Shown here piece after piece: positions 8,538 through 17,227 of a DNA stretch of 64,000 nucleotides. Both the position numbers and the translations under genes were made by a program. The stretch's first letter is position 1. Every line of letters starts with the position of its first letter. The stretch comes from Streptomyces pactum (GTDB taxonomy: Bacteria > Actinomycetota > Actinomycetes > Streptomycetales > Streptomycetaceae): the NCBI RefSeq assembly GCF_016031615.1, contig NZ_JACYXC010000001.1:3410001-3474000 (forward strand), given 5' to 3'. The notes beneath the pieces are model-generated. The model made no database searches and was not told where the DNA came from. It worked only from the letters and a program-made list of their open reading frames with translations.

Positions 8538-8702
8538 ATGGCCCGCAACGAACTACGCCCCGTGATCAAACTCCGGTCCACCGCCGGCACCGGCTACACC
8601 TACGTCACCCGGAAGAACCGCCGGAACGACCCGGACCGGATGACGCTGCGCAAGTACGACCCGGTCGCCGGGCGCCACGTGACCTTCCGCGAGGAGCGCT
8701 GA
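8538..8702 (+). CDS. rpmG: 50S ribosomal protein L33, zinc-independent paralogue
   Basis: L33 of 54 residues ([19 protein letters not shown]... opening) with no cysteine, so it lacks the four-Cys zinc ribbon of the zinc form. There is no Shine-Dalgarno before ATG 8538. The -10 element TATAGT ends 7 nt upstream, so the mRNA probably begins at or next to the start codon (leaderless). It is divergent from rpmB and shares its operator. rpmE follows on the same strand after 320 nt of repeat-rich DNA, possibly by read-through. Confidence 0.95.
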   Translation: MARNELRPVIKLRSTAGTGYTYVTRKNRRNDPDRMTLRKYDPVAGRHVTFREER

Positions 8703-8718
8703 CCGGCCGCCTCCACCA

Positions 8719-8790
8719 CCCACCGCACACAGCGCCCACCGCACACAGCGCCCACCACCCACCGCGCCCACCGCACACCGACCACCGCCC
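8719..8790. repeat. Tandem CCCACCGCACACAGCG repeat in the rpmG-rpmE spacer
   Basis: Two perfect tandem copies of the 16-mer CCCACCGCACACAGCG at 8719-8734 and 8735-8750, followed by decayed copies (CCCACCACCCACCGCG, CCCACCGCACACCG). The 320-nt spacer (8703-9024) contains no gene, no AT-rich promoter-like patch and no second palindrome like the one at 8507. Confidence 0.7.
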
Positions 8791-9024
8791 CCACCGGCCA
8801 CCGCCCGCCCGCCCGCGGCCCTGCCGGACCGGGGCCCGCGGCCCCGCGCTCCCGCCCGGGGCGCCGCACCCCCGCCGGGCGCCGGCGCCCGCGCGCACGC
8901 CGCCAGTGCCACGACCGTCCCCGGGCGGGCGCCCACCGGTATCCGCGCCCCGACCCCGCGCCGGGGCCACCGGGCCCAGCGCGCCGCGCACCCACCGAGC
9001 CGAAGAAGCTGAAGGAGTCCCGTC

Positions 9025-9288
9025 ATGAAGCCCGGCATCCATCCCCCGTACGGCCCCGTCGTCTTCCGCGACCGGGCCGCCGGTTACGCCTTCCTCACCC
9101 GGTCCACGGCCACCGCCGACCGGACCGTCGAGTGGGAGGACGGCAACACCTACCCCGTCATCGACGTCGAGATCTCCTCGGCGAGCCACCCCTTCTACAC
9201 CGGGACCGCCCGGGTGCTGGACACCGCCGGCCGCGTCGAGCGCTTCGAGCGCCGCTACGGCCGCGCCGCCCACCGGGGTGACCGGTGA
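9025..9288 (+). CDS. rpmE2: 50S ribosomal protein L31 type B (zinc-independent)
   Basis: Type B L31 of 87 residues with no cysteine: [16 protein letters not shown] opening, then [24 protein letters not shown], the family hallmark. GGAG lies 8 nt before ATG 9025. The C terminus overlaps the GTG of the COG0523 gene by four bases (GTGA), so the two are translationally coupled. It replaces zinc-binding L31 when zinc is low and belongs with the S14/L28/L33/S18 paralogues around it. Confidence 0.95.
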   Translation: MKPGIHPPYGPVVFRDRAAGYAFLTRSTATADRTVEWEDGNTYPVIDVEISSASHPFYTGTARVLDTAGRVERFERRYGRAAHRGDR

Positions 9289-10580
9289 CCGGCGCCGGCC
9301 CGCTGCCGGTCGCGGTGGTCGCCGGACTGCACGTCGACGCCCGGCGCGCGGCGGTGGACCGGCTGCTGGCGACCGTGCCGGGCAGCGTCGCGCTCCACCA
9401 CGACCTGGCGTCCGCGCCGGCCGGTACCGTGCGGCGGACCGTGCGGGACGCCCGGTCGGTCCTCGACCAGGGGGAGGCGCCGCTGGTCAACGACTGCGCC
9501 TGCTGCGCGCTCCGGGAGGACCTGGTGCCGGAGCTGAACCGGCTGGCCGCCGCCGGGTGCCGGCTCGCCGTGGTGGAGCTGTGGGATTCGGTGGAACCGC
9601 AGGCGATGGCCGAGGTGGTGGCCGCGCACAGCGGCACGGAACTGCGGCTGACCGCGGTACTCACCGCCGTGGACCCCGCCCTGGCACTGCCCTACCTCAG
9701 CTGCGGCGACGACCTGGCCGAGGTGGGGCTGGCCGCCGCCGCGAGCGACCGGCGCACGGTGGCCGACACCTTCGCCCGGCAACTGGAGTACCCGCCGGTC
9801 CTCGTCCTGGTGGAGGACGGCCCGGCCGCGGGTTCCGGCACCGGGGTGTCCGATGACGGGGACCCCGGTGACGGCCAGGCGATGCCCGGCGGCGGGCCGT
9901 ACCCGGCCGGCGCCCGGCGGACCGGCGCGGCACCCGACCCGGCCGGCACCGCCGAGCCGGCCGACCCCGCCGATCCGACCGATCTCGCGCTGCTGCGCCA
10001 GCTCCACCCCACGGCCCGCACGGTCCCGGTGGACTCCCCGGAGCTGGCGGAGGTGGTGACGGCCGGCTTCGACGTGGCGGCCGCCGCCGACCGGCAGCAC
10101 CCGGCCTGCGCCCTGCTGCCGCAGGCCGCGGACGAGGAGGGGGTCACCACCGTGGTGTGGCACCGGGTGCGCCCCTTCCACCCCGGGCGGCTGTACGCCG
10201 CGCTGGAGGAGCTGACCTGCGCCGCCGTCCGCAGCCGGGGGCGGTTCTGGCTCGCCGACCGGCCCGACACCCTGCTGTCCTGGGACGCGGCCGGCGGCGC
10301 GCTGTGCGTGGAGAGCGCCGGCCCGTGGCTCGCAGCGCTGCCCGACGCCGCCTGGGAGCTGGTGCCGGCCACCCGGCGGGTCGCGGCGGCGCTGGACTGG
10401 GACCCGGAACACGGCGACCGGGCCCAGCACCTCACCTTCACCTCACCGGGGCTGGACGCGGACCAGCTGACGGCGCTGCTGGAGTCCTGTCTGCTGACCG
10501 ACGCGGAGTACGCGGCCGGGCCGGAGGCGTGGCGCGGTCTGTCCCACGCCTTCGACGACCTCCTCGACCCGGTCTGCTGA
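9285..10580 (+). CDS. COG0523/CobW-family protein without a recognisable P-loop
   Basis: A 431-residue member of the CobW/ZNG1 family, predicted metallochaperone or zinc allocation factor; the context argues for zinc rather than cobalamin. The family's metal-binding CxCC is present ([11 protein letters not shown]; Cys71, Cys73, Cys74) and the C-terminal CobW-C domain ends near residue 420 ([13 protein letters not shown] is its start signature). The place of the Walker A motif is taken by [16 protein letters not shown] (residues 13-28) with no GxxGxGK(S/T), so canonical GTP binding is doubtful. Residues 185-225 are an Asp/Pro/Gly-rich linker. GTG 9285 overlaps the rpmE stop; rpsR follows after 194 nt. 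Probably co-expressed with the zinc-free ribosomal proteins. Confidence 0.85.
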   Translation: MTGAGPLPVAVVAGLHVDARRAAVDRLLATVPGSVALHHDLASAPAGTVRRTVRDARSVLDQGEAPLVNDCACCALREDLVPELNRLAAAGCRLAVVELWDSVEPQAMAEVVAAHSGTELRLTAVLTAVDPALALPYLSCGDDLAEVGLAAAASDRRTVADTFARQLEYPPVLVLVEDGPAAGSGTGVSDDGDPGDGQAMPGGGPYPAGARRTGAAPDPAGTAEPADPADPTDLALLRQLHPTARTVPVDSPELAEVVTAGFDVAAAADRQHPACALLPQAADEEGVTTVVWHRVRPFHPGRLYAALEELTCAAVRSRGRFWLADRPDTLLSWDAAGGALCVESAGPWLAALPDAAWELVPATRRVAAALDWDPEHGDRAQHLTFTSPGLDADQLTALLESCLLTDAEYAAGPEAWRGLSHAFDDLLDPVC

Positions 10581-10774
10581 CCCCGGCGGACCTCCCCGGC
10601 CCGCCCGCGCCCCCGACCCGCCCGCGCCCCGGGCGCGGCACCCGCCCCCGCTCCCCCGCTCCCGGGCCCCGGGCCCCGGGCCTGCCGCGCGGCCCGTCCC
10701 GACCCGGGCCCGCCGTCCGGGCCGTCCGTTACCCCGGCCCGGCGGCCACCACCGTACGAGAGAATGGGAATTCG

Positions 10775-11011
10775 ATGACCCGGAACGGTACATCCCGCAA
10801 AAACATCAGGCCCCGGCCGAACCCTTTGGACGCCGCCGGCGTCACATATATCGACTACAAGGACACGGATCTGCTCCGGAAGTTCATCTCGGACCGGGGG
10901 AAGATCCGGAGTCGGCGGGTCACGCGCGTCACCGCGCAGCAGCAGCGGCGGATTGCACGTGCGATCAAGAATGCCCGGGAGATGGCGCTGTTGCCGTACG
11001 GCTCGCGGTGA
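10775..11011 (+). CDS. rpsR2: 30S ribosomal protein S18, accessory paralogue
   Basis: S18 of 78 residues: [28 protein letters not shown] and [29 protein letters not shown] are the family core. No cysteine is present, so it is the metal-free form. ATG 10775 follows a weak GGGAA. As the last ribosomal gene of the cluster it probably belongs to the zinc-limitation response; the main rpsR normally lies beside rpsF and rplI elsewhere. Confidence 0.95.
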   Translation: MTRNGTSRKNIRPRPNPLDAAGVTYIDYKDTDLLRKFISDRGKIRSRRVTRVTAQQQRRIARAIKNAREMALLPYGSR

Positions 11012-11029
11012 TCATCCGGATACACGGTG

Positions 11030-11039
11030 TGCACGTGCA
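11030..11039. promoter_or_regulatory. TGCACGTGCA palindrome upstream of the DUF397 gene
   Basis: Perfect 10-bp palindrome inside GTGCACGTGCAT (11029-11040), 75 nt before the DUF397 start. The same 12-mer occurs inverted at 12234-12245 in the divergent ATPase/HTH promoter region. A TATGAT (11070-11075) could be the -10 of the DUF397 promoter. Probably a binding site for the nearby HTH regulator (inference). Confidence 0.5.
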
Positions 11040-11114
11040 TCCGCTCATGCAGCCGCACATGAACGGGGTTATGATCCGGGACAGTTGACAGCTGCATGAA
11101 CCTCGGAGAGCCCT

Positions 11115-11357
11115 GTGCACGACCACCTGTACAACGGTATGGCGGCATCGGACCTCCATGACGTCGTCTGGCAGAAGAGCCGGCACAGCAACTCGCAAGG
11201 TTCCTGCGTCGAATTCGCCAAACTGCCGGACGGCGGTGTGGCCGTGCGGAATTCCCGCTTCCCCGACGGGCCCGCGCTGATCTACACGCCCGCGGAGATC
11301 GCCGCACTGCTGCTGGGCGTCAAGGACGGGGAGTTCGACCACCTCGTGCTGGACTGA
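11115..11357 (+). CDS. DUF397 small regulatory protein
   Basis: An 80-residue DUF397 protein. The family core is VWQKSRHSNSQGSCVEFAKLPDGGVAVRNSRFPDGPALIYTPAE. In streptomycetes such proteins are encoded beside Scr1/WhiJ-type HTH regulators and are thought to modulate them by direct contact. Here that partner is 1 kb away, beyond a GHKL ATPase gene, and the two promoter regions share a palindrome. GTG 11115 follows GGAG at 6 nt; ATG 11139 is an alternative start. Confidence 0.85.
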   Translation: MHDHLYNGMAASDLHDVVWQKSRHSNSQGSCVEFAKLPDGGVAVRNSRFPDGPALIYTPAEIAALLLGVKDGEFDHLVLD

Positions 11358-11525
11358 AACGGCCCGGTACAGCGTACGGCGCGGCCCGCGCCGGCCGGCC
11401 CCGTCGCCCCGTCCCGGCGGTCGTCCGGTGGTCCCCCGGTGGTCGTCCCTCCGGGGCCGTCATGCCCGGCCGCGGCACCGTCGCCGCGCGGGTGGGGCGC
11501 CGCCGTGGCGCCGGTGGGGCGGTGT

Positions 11526-12125
11526 TCAGTCGCGGGTCAGCCGGAACTGCGCCCAGACGACCTTGCCGCGCAGGGTGCCGCCGAGCGGGTGCCAGCCCCA
11601 GCTGTCGCTGAAGGACTCCACCAGGTGGAGTCCGCGGCCGGACTCCTGGGAGAAGTCGGCCTCACCGGCCACCGGGCTCGCCTCGCTGGGATCCCGCACC
11701 GCGCACACCAGCCGGGTGGTCCAGCGCATCAGATGGAGCCGGACCAAGGAGTCGGTCGCCCGCGCCGGGTCCGGGCCGGGCGGCACCGGCGCGCCGGGCG
11801 GCCGTACGCCCACCGGCGATCCGGCCGACGGCGAGCCGGCGGCGAGGGGTCCGGCCGCGGCTCCCGGCCCGTCCGGCGTGACGCCCTGCGGCAGCGCGTG
11901 CCGCAGGGCGTTGGTGACGAGTTCGGAGACGACCAGGGCGACGTCGTCGAAGAGATCCGGCAGCTCCCACTGGTCGAGCGTCCGGCCGGTGAACCGGCGG
12001 GCCCCCTTGACCGCTTCGTACCGCGCGGGCAGCGCACAGGAGGCGGAACCGGAGACGGCGGAGGGGCCGACTGGCGGGAGCCCTCTCCACAAGGGCTCCA
12101 GCATGGTCGATCCGTTGGTCCCCAT
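11526..12125 (-). CDS. GHKL ATPase of the RsbW/anti-sigma type
   Basis: 199-residue HATPase_c_2 protein. The N box is ELVTNALRHAL and the G2 motif is SGRGLHLVESF; the G1 region is DPSEASP, so the usual DxGxG is weak. Residues 85-120 are an Ala/Gly/Pro insert between the N and G1 boxes, which is common in Streptomyces members. The family includes anti-sigma kinases and partners of DUF397/HTH regulators. ATG 12125 follows AGGAG on the minus strand. It is divergent from the Scr1-type HTH gene, with 305 nt between them carrying palindromes. Confidence 0.85.
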   Translation of the reverse strand: MGTNGSTMLEPLWRGLPPVGPSAVSGSASCALPARYEAVKGARRFTGRTLDQWELPDLFDDVALVVSELVTNALRHALPQGVTPDGPGAAAGPLAAGSPSAGSPVGVRPPGAPVPPGPDPARATDSLVRLHLMRWTTRLVCAVRDPSEASPVAGEADFSQESGRGLHLVESFSDSWGWHPLGGTLRGKVVWAQFRLTRD

Positions 12126-12180
12126 GCGAGCACTCCTGCATTCGTTGCCGTGAGGTTCCTGGCTGGACCTCGTACGAGCT

Positions 12181-12245
12181 TGCACGTGCGCGACGCCCAT
12201 CGTTCCCAATGCGCAGAGCAGATGCAAGGGCAGATGCACGTGCAC
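12181..12245. promoter_or_regulatory. Paired TGCACGTGC(A) palindromes in the divergent regulator promoter
   Basis: TGCACGTGC at 12181-12189 and a perfect TGCACGTGCA at 12235-12244, 54 bp apart (start to start). The second is the exact inverse of the 12-mer upstream of the DUF397 gene. They lie 55-120 nt upstream of the ATPase start on its strand and about 190-250 nt upstream of the HTH start. Confidence 0.5.
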
Positions 12246-12288
12246 GGGGGGATTTGGGCAAACCTGCCGCGATTCGACCGCGATTCTT

Positions 12289-12308
12289 CCTACGCCCTCT
12301 TGCGTAGG
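12289..12308. promoter_or_regulatory. Inverted repeat CCTACGC-N6-GCGTAGG upstream of the HTH gene
   Basis: Perfect 7-6-7 inverted repeat with a six-base spacer (CCTCTT) in an AT-richer patch, 122 nt before the HTH start. It has no T-run, so an operator is more likely than a terminator. Autoregulation by the HTH protein is a plausible but unproven use. Confidence 0.45.
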
Positions 12309-12430
12309 TGCCCCACATGAGTAACGACTTGTGCACAGCGCGGTGCCCGGAAGTGGCAGACTTCCCCGCCAGGGGCTACGGGGGTCGCGCCCCCCGAAGG
12401 GTGCGTTCCGTACAGGGAGGGTCACGGAAA

Positions 12431-13294
12431 ATGACCGCAAGCGAGTCGAGCGGATCGGTGGTGCGCCGGATTCTCCTGGGCTCCCAGCTCAGGCGATTGC
12501 GCGAGTCTCGCGGCATCACGCGGGAGGCGGCCGGCTATTCGATCCGCGCTTCCGAATCCAAGATCAGCCGCATGGAGTTGGGCCGGGTGAGCTTCAAGGC
12601 GCGCGACATCGAGGACCTGCTCACGCTCTACGGCGTCACCGACGAGACGGAGCGCGCGGCACTTCTCGGGCTCGCCCGTGAGGCCAATGTGGCGGGCTGG
12701 TGGCACAGTTACGGCGATGTCCTGCCCGGCTGGTTCCAGACCTATGTCGGCCTGGAGGGCGCCGCGTCCCACATCGCCTGCTACGAGGTGCAGTTCGTGC
12801 ACGGCCTGCTGCAGACCGAGGGGTACGCGCAGGCGGTCGTCACCCGCGGCCAGCCGCACGCCTGCGACACGGAGGTGGAACGGCGCGTCGCGCTCCGCAT
12901 GGAACGCCAGAAACTCCTGGTGTCCGAGCGCGCACCGGAATTCCACGCGGTACTGGACGAGGCGGCGCTGCGCCGCCCCTACGGCGGCCCCGAGGTCATG
13001 CGCGGGCAGCTCCGGCACCTCCTCGCGGTCTCCGAACAGTCGAATGTGATTCTCCAGGTGATGCCGTTCTCCTTCGGTGGGCACGCCGGCGAAAGCGGCG
13101 CCTTCACGATGCTGCGATTCCCGGAATCCGACCTTCCGGATGTGGTGTATCTGGAACAGCTCACCGGTGCCCTCTACTTGGATAAACGGGACGAAGTGGT
13201 GCAGTACGAGCGGGTGATGGAGCGGATGGGGGCGGACAGTCTGTCGCCGGCGAAGAGCAGAGATCTGCTCCGGGACCTTCTCCAAAACACCTGA
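12431..13294 (+). CDS. Scr1/WhiJ-type helix-turn-helix regulator (XRE HTH + DUF5753)
   Basis: 287-residue DNA-binding regulator. The N-terminal XRE helix-turn-helix is at about residues 17-75 (LGSQLRRLRESRGITREAAG ... ESKISRMELGRV). The rest is a DUF5753 (Scr1) effector domain with its YEVQFVHGLLQTEGYA and RMERQKLL blocks. ATG 12431 follows GGAGGG at 8 nt. In Streptomyces this class occurs in sets with a DUF397 protein and often a GHKL ATPase, as here, and members affect differentiation (WhiJ class). The shared palindromes suggest it controls all three genes. The next gene, an aldehyde dehydrogenase, starts 82 nt downstream and could be read from the same transcript. Confidence 0.9.
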   Translation: MTASESSGSVVRRILLGSQLRRLRESRGITREAAGYSIRASESKISRMELGRVSFKARDIEDLLTLYGVTDETERAALLGLAREANVAGWWHSYGDVLPGWFQTYVGLEGAASHIACYEVQFVHGLLQTEGYAQAVVTRGQPHACDTEVERRVALRMERQKLLVSERAPEFHAVLDEAALRRPYGGPEVMRGQLRHLLAVSEQSNVILQVMPFSFGGHAGESGAFTMLRFPESDLPDVVYLEQLTGALYLDKRDEVVQYERVMERMGADSLSPAKSRDLLRDLLQNT

Positions 13295-13376
13295 TTTCTC
13301 ACTAGGATGACGTTCCGTCAGGGCCGACGCACCCCGTGGGTGTCATCAGGCGCCCCCGTCTCCAGATAGGGATGGC

Positions 13377-14834
13377 ATGTCCTACTTCTCCGAGCTGGCG
13401 TTTCAGTACATCGACGGCGAGTGGCGGCCCGGGAGCGGCTCCTGGGACATCGTGGACTTCAACCCGTACGACGGGGAGAAGCTCGCCTCCATCACGGTGG
13501 CCACGGTCACCGAGGTGGACCAGGCGTACCGGGCGGCGGAGCGGGCCCAACCGGAATGGGCGGCGACCAATCCCTACACCCGGCGCATGGTTTTCGAAAG
13601 GGCCCTGCGTATTGTCGAGGAACGGGACGCCGAACTGACCGAGGCGATCACCGCCGAGGTCGGCGGCACCCGGGTCAAGGCGGCCTTCGAACTCCACCTG
13701 GCCAAGGAATTCCTGCGGGAGGCGATATCCCTGGCCCTGCGGCCCGAGGGGCGGATCATCCCGTCCCCGGCCGACGGAAAGGAGAACCGCCTCTACCGGG
13801 TGCCGGTCGGGGTGGTCGGCGTCATCAGCCCGTTCAACTTCCCGTTCCTGCTGTCGCTGAAGTCGGTCGCCCCGGCGCTGGCGCTGGGGAACGCGGTGGT
13901 CCTCAAGCCGCACCAGAACACCCCGATCTGCGGCGGCTCCCTGGTGGCCAAGGTGCTGGCGGACGCCGGGCTGCCGGCCGGGCTGCTCAACGTGGTGATC
14001 ACGGACATCGCGGAGATCGGTGACGCGCTGATCGAGCACCCGGTGCCCAAGGTCATCTCGTTCACCGGCTCGGACAAGGTCGGCCGCCACGTCGCCACCG
14101 TCGCCGCCTCCCACTTCAAGCGCTCGGTCCTGGAGCTGGGCGGCAACAGCGCGCTGGTCGTCCTGGACGACGCGGACCTGGACTACGCGGTGGACGCGGC
14201 GGTGTTCAGCCGCTTCGTCCACCAGGGCCAGGTGTGCATGGCGGCCAACCGCGTGCTGGTGGACCGCTCGGTGGAGCGGGAGTTCACCGAGAAGTTCGTG
14301 GCGAAGGTCGAGTCCCTCACGGTCGGCGATCCCAGCGACCCCGCCACCCTCATCGGCCCGCTGATCAACGAGACCCAGGCGGAGAACATCGCCGGCGTGG
14401 TGGAGCAGGCCGTCGCGGACGGCGCCACCGCCCTGGTGCGCGGCCCGGTCCGGGGCACGCTGGTCAGCCCGGTGGTCCTCACCGGTGTGGCGCCCGACTC
14501 CCCGGTGCTGCGCCAGGAGATCTTCGGCCCGGTCGCGATCCTGATGCCGTTCGACGGTGACGACGAGGCGGTCTCCCTGGTCAACGCCACCCCGTACGGG
14601 CTGAGCGGCGCGGTGCACACCGCCGACATCGAGCGCGGGGTGCGGTTCGGCCGACGGATCGAGACCGGCATGTTCCACGTGAACGACAGCACCGTGCACG
14701 ACGAGCCGATCGTGCCGTTCGGCGGCGAGAAGTTCTCCGGCGTGGGCCGGCTCAACGGAGAGTCCACGGTGGAGAGCTTCACCACCACCAAGTGGATCTC
14801 CATCCAGCACGGCCGCAGCCGGTTCCCCTTCTGA
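13377..14834 (+). CDS. NAD(P)-dependent aldehyde dehydrogenase (benzaldehyde/vanillin-type)
   Basis: 485-residue ALDH-superfamily enzyme that oxidises an aldehyde to its acid. Catalytic thiol Cys287 (HQGQVCMAANR), general base Glu253 (LELGGNSALVV) and oxyanion Asn154 (SPFNFPF) are all present. GSDKVGRHVA and EIFGPVAIL are further signatures, and the C-terminal GGEKFSGVGRLNGE block closes the active site. The SPFNFPF and LELGGNSA pattern is closest to the benzaldehyde/vanillin dehydrogenase branch, but the substrate cannot be fixed. No membrane or signal sequence. ATG 13377 has only a weak GGGAT ahead. A terminator hairpin follows directly. Confidence 0.9.
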   Translation: MSYFSELAFQYIDGEWRPGSGSWDIVDFNPYDGEKLASITVATVTEVDQAYRAAERAQPEWAATNPYTRRMVFERALRIVEERDAELTEAITAEVGGTRVKAAFELHLAKEFLREAISLALRPEGRIIPSPADGKENRLYRVPVGVVGVISPFNFPFLLSLKSVAPALALGNAVVLKPHQNTPICGGSLVAKVLADAGLPAGLLNVVITDIAEIGDALIEHPVPKVISFTGSDKVGRHVATVAASHFKRSVLELGGNSALVVLDDADLDYAVDAAVFSRFVHQGQVCMAANRVLVDRSVEREFTEKFVAKVESLTVGDPSDPATLIGPLINETQAENIAGVVEQAVADGATALVRGPVRGTLVSPVVLTGVAPDSPVLRQEIFGPVAILMPFDGDDEAVSLVNATPYGLSGAVHTADIERGVRFGRRIETGMFHVNDSTVHDEPIVPFGGEKFSGVGRLNGESTVESFTTTKWISIQHGRSRFPF

Positions 14835-14842
14835 CGCACCGG

Positions 14843-14873
14843 CGGCACGGTCGGCCCCGCGCCGGCCGTGCCG
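14843..14873 (+). terminator. Hairpin terminator after the aldehyde dehydrogenase
   Basis: Stem CGGCACGG-T-CGGC / GCCG-G-CCGTGCCG (13 pairs counting a T-G wobble) with a 5-nt loop, starting 9 nt after the stop codon. No T-run. Confidence 0.7.
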
Positions 14874-15440
14874 TGCGGTTGCCGGCGGTGCCGTGGTGTG
14901 GTTGCCGGCGGTACTGATACAGGCCGCGCCGTGCCGGGTCGGCCGTGTCGTGCGGTGCGGCTTACGGCGGTGGCCGTGCCGTGTGGCTTCCGAGGCCTTG
15001 GCCGGCCGGTCGCCAGTCGGGCCGTCGGACACCTGGCCGGTCCCGGTGCCGGCCGTGGCCGGCCCGGTCCGGGACGTGGCCGGCCCTGGTTCCGGCCATG
15101 GCCCGACCGGTCCGGGACATGGCCGATCCCCGCTCCGGGTCGCGGCCGGTACCGCCGGTCACCCCGCCGGCCGCCCTCGGCCCCGCCGAGGAGAGCCAGG
15201 AACCCCGGCCCGACGGAAGCCAGGGGTGTCCGCTCGAACGGGCCCCGGCCCGACGGGGGATCCCAGACCGTCCACGCCGGCCGTTCCGTGCGGGCGTTCC
15301 CGCGCTCGCCTTCCCGCTCCCGTCCGGTAGTCCGGATCGCTCCGGGTCCGGCGGGAATCGAGGACCGTTCCTGTCCGCAAGTCCCCGTAGCGTCGCAGAC
15401 GTCGGGAGAGACCGAGACCCAGGACGGAAGGCGGGACCCC
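14874..15440. repeat. Repeat-rich spacer upstream of the DinB gene
   Basis: About 570 nt without a convincing gene. Two imperfect copies of CCGGTCCGGGAC(G/A)TGGCCG lie near 15065 and 15108, amid many GGCCGTGCCG and CCGGCCGT words. The last 80 nt, with less repetition, must hold the DinB gene's promoter. Confidence 0.5.
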
Positions 15441-15983
15441 ATGCCCACGCTGGTGAACCAGGAAGCCCACGGCGACGAGGCGGGAGCCCTGCTGGGCTTC
15501 CTCGAAGCGCAGCGCGGCGCGATCCGGCGCACCCTGCACGGGGTGTCCGACGCGGACGCCGTGCGCTCCCCGTCGGCCAGCGAACTCTCCCTGGCGGGGG
15601 TGCTCAAGCACGTGGCCGAGGTCGAGCGGACCTGGGTGGAGGACGCCAGGGGCGTGCCGCGCTCGGTCCGGCGGGACGAGACCAACTGGCACCTGTCGCA
15701 CCGGTTGGAGGAGGGCGAGTCGGTCGCGGGTGTGCTCGCCGTATGGGAGGAGATCGCGGCCGGGACCGAGCGGTTCATCCGTTCGCTCCCCGACCTCGAC
15801 GAGACCTTCATGCTCCCCGAGGCGCCGTGGTTCCCCCGGGAGCCGCGCTCGATGCGGTTCCTGCTGCTCACCCTGATCCAGGAGATGGCCCGGCACGCCG
15901 GCCACGCGGACGTGATCCGGGAGACGCTGGACGGCAAGACCGCCTTCGAGCTGATCGACGAGGTGGCGGCGGCCGGCGCCTGA
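15441..15983 (+). CDS. DinB/DUF664 family protein (putative mycothiol-dependent)
   Basis: 180-residue four-helix-bundle protein of the DinB/YfiT superfamily, DUF664 branch. The metal-binding histidines are in LKHVAEVERTW (near residue 56) and HAGHADVIRE (near 155-158). In actinobacteria this superfamily includes mycothiol-dependent isomerases and transferases; the reaction here is unknown. GGAAGGCGGGACCCC precedes ATG 15441. It is a single gene with no evident operon partner; the PadR regulator starts 293 nt later. Confidence 0.85.
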   Translation: MPTLVNQEAHGDEAGALLGFLEAQRGAIRRTLHGVSDADAVRSPSASELSLAGVLKHVAEVERTWVEDARGVPRSVRRDETNWHLSHRLEEGESVAGVLAVWEEIAAGTERFIRSLPDLDETFMLPEAPWFPREPRSMRFLLLTLIQEMARHAGHADVIRETLDGKTAFELIDEVAAAGA

Positions 15984-16276
15984 CGGCCCGCTCGCCCGCC
16001 GGGCCCGGGCGCCCGCCACGCCGTCCCCCTGACGGGTCGGTCGCCCCTCGGGCCGGCGGGCGAGCCGGTGCGCGGGGTGCCGGACAGGACTCCGGACCCG
16101 GGAGCCGGGGCGCCGGGTCGGGGCGGAGGCACGGCGGCACCGGGCCCGGGCGCGGCGCCGCCGTGCGGGCGTCGCCTAGCCTGGAGCCGCGCCCGGGTGC
16201 CGCGCGGTGCGGCCCGGACCCGGTCCGGCCGCGGTGACCGTGCCGGGGCGGGGCGCGCGGAGCGAAAGAGGAGACG

Positions 16277-16900
16277 ATGTCAGCGATCCGGCTGCTGGTG
16301 CTGGGCGCCGTCCGCCAGCACGGGCGCGCGCACGGCTACCAGGTCCGTAACGACCTGGAGTACTGGGGCGCCCACGAGTGGTCCGGCGTGAAGCCCGGGT
16401 CGATCTATCACGCGCTCAAGCAGATGGCCAAGCAGGGCCTGCTGATCGCCCACGACATCGCGCCCAGCACCGCCGGCGGCCCCCCGCGCACCGAGTACGA
16501 GCTGACCGACGCGGGCGACGCCGAGTTCTTCCGTCTGCTGCGGGAGTCACTGTCCCGCCACGACCAGAAGATCGACGAGCTGACGGCGGGGGTCGGCTTC
16601 CTGGTGGACCTGCCGCGGGACGAGGCGCTCGCGCTGCTCAGGCAGCGGGTGGCGGCGCTGGAGGAGTGGCGGACCGAGGTCGCCCAGCACTGGTCGCCGT
16701 CCGAGGCCACCCCCGAGGAGTGGGGGCACATCGGCGAGGTGATGAAGCTCTGGGTGCACTCCGCCGAGGCCGGCGCGGAGTGGACCCGCGGCCTGATCGA
16801 GCGGCTGGAGGCCGGCGCGTACGTCATGGCGGGCGAGGGCGAGCGTTCGGTGGACGTCCTGCCGGACGGGGTGGAGAACCCGTACGCGGAACGCGGCTGA
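16277..16900 (+). CDS. PadR-family transcriptional repressor
   Basis: 207-residue PadR regulator of the long (two-domain) type. The N-terminal winged helix (residues 1-80) includes LLVLGAVRQHGRAHGYQVRN, GSIYHALKQMAKQGLL and the wing EYELTDAGDAEF; the C-terminal helical part (95-190) mediates dimerisation. GAGGAG lies 6 nt before ATG 16277, and a TAGCCT -10 candidate is at 16177. The next operon, an ABC exporter, carries two copies of a perfect inverted repeat at its promoter, so this protein is the likely local repressor, released by a compound the pump exports. Confidence 0.9.
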   Translation: MSAIRLLVLGAVRQHGRAHGYQVRNDLEYWGAHEWSGVKPGSIYHALKQMAKQGLLIAHDIAPSTAGGPPRTEYELTDAGDAEFFRLLRESLSRHDQKIDELTAGVGFLVDLPRDEALALLRQRVAALEEWRTEVAQHWSPSEATPEEWGHIGEVMKLWVHSAEAGAEWTRGLIERLEAGAYVMAGEGERSVDVLPDGVENPYAERG

Positions 16901-17227
16901 CCCCGGGACCGGCGGGACACCGCCCCGCCGCCGGGGCCGCGCCCGGTCGGGCCGGCTGGCGCACCCGGGGGCCGAGGCCGGGGCCGGTCCTGCCGCCGGC
17001 CGGGAGCTGGTCCCGGCGCGTAGGACGCGCCCGCACACGGCTCAGGGCGGCCCCGCGCGCATGCGCATGATGACCCAGGGCGGCAGCGGGAGACGACCCG
17101 GAACCCCGCTCCCTCCGGCATGGGAGCGGCCCGGCACCGCTTCCCCGACCCGGCACCCCGCCCCTCTCCCGACCCCCGGACCACACGCCGACCTGCCGAG
17201 CTGCCGGCCTCCGCACCCCACACCGGC

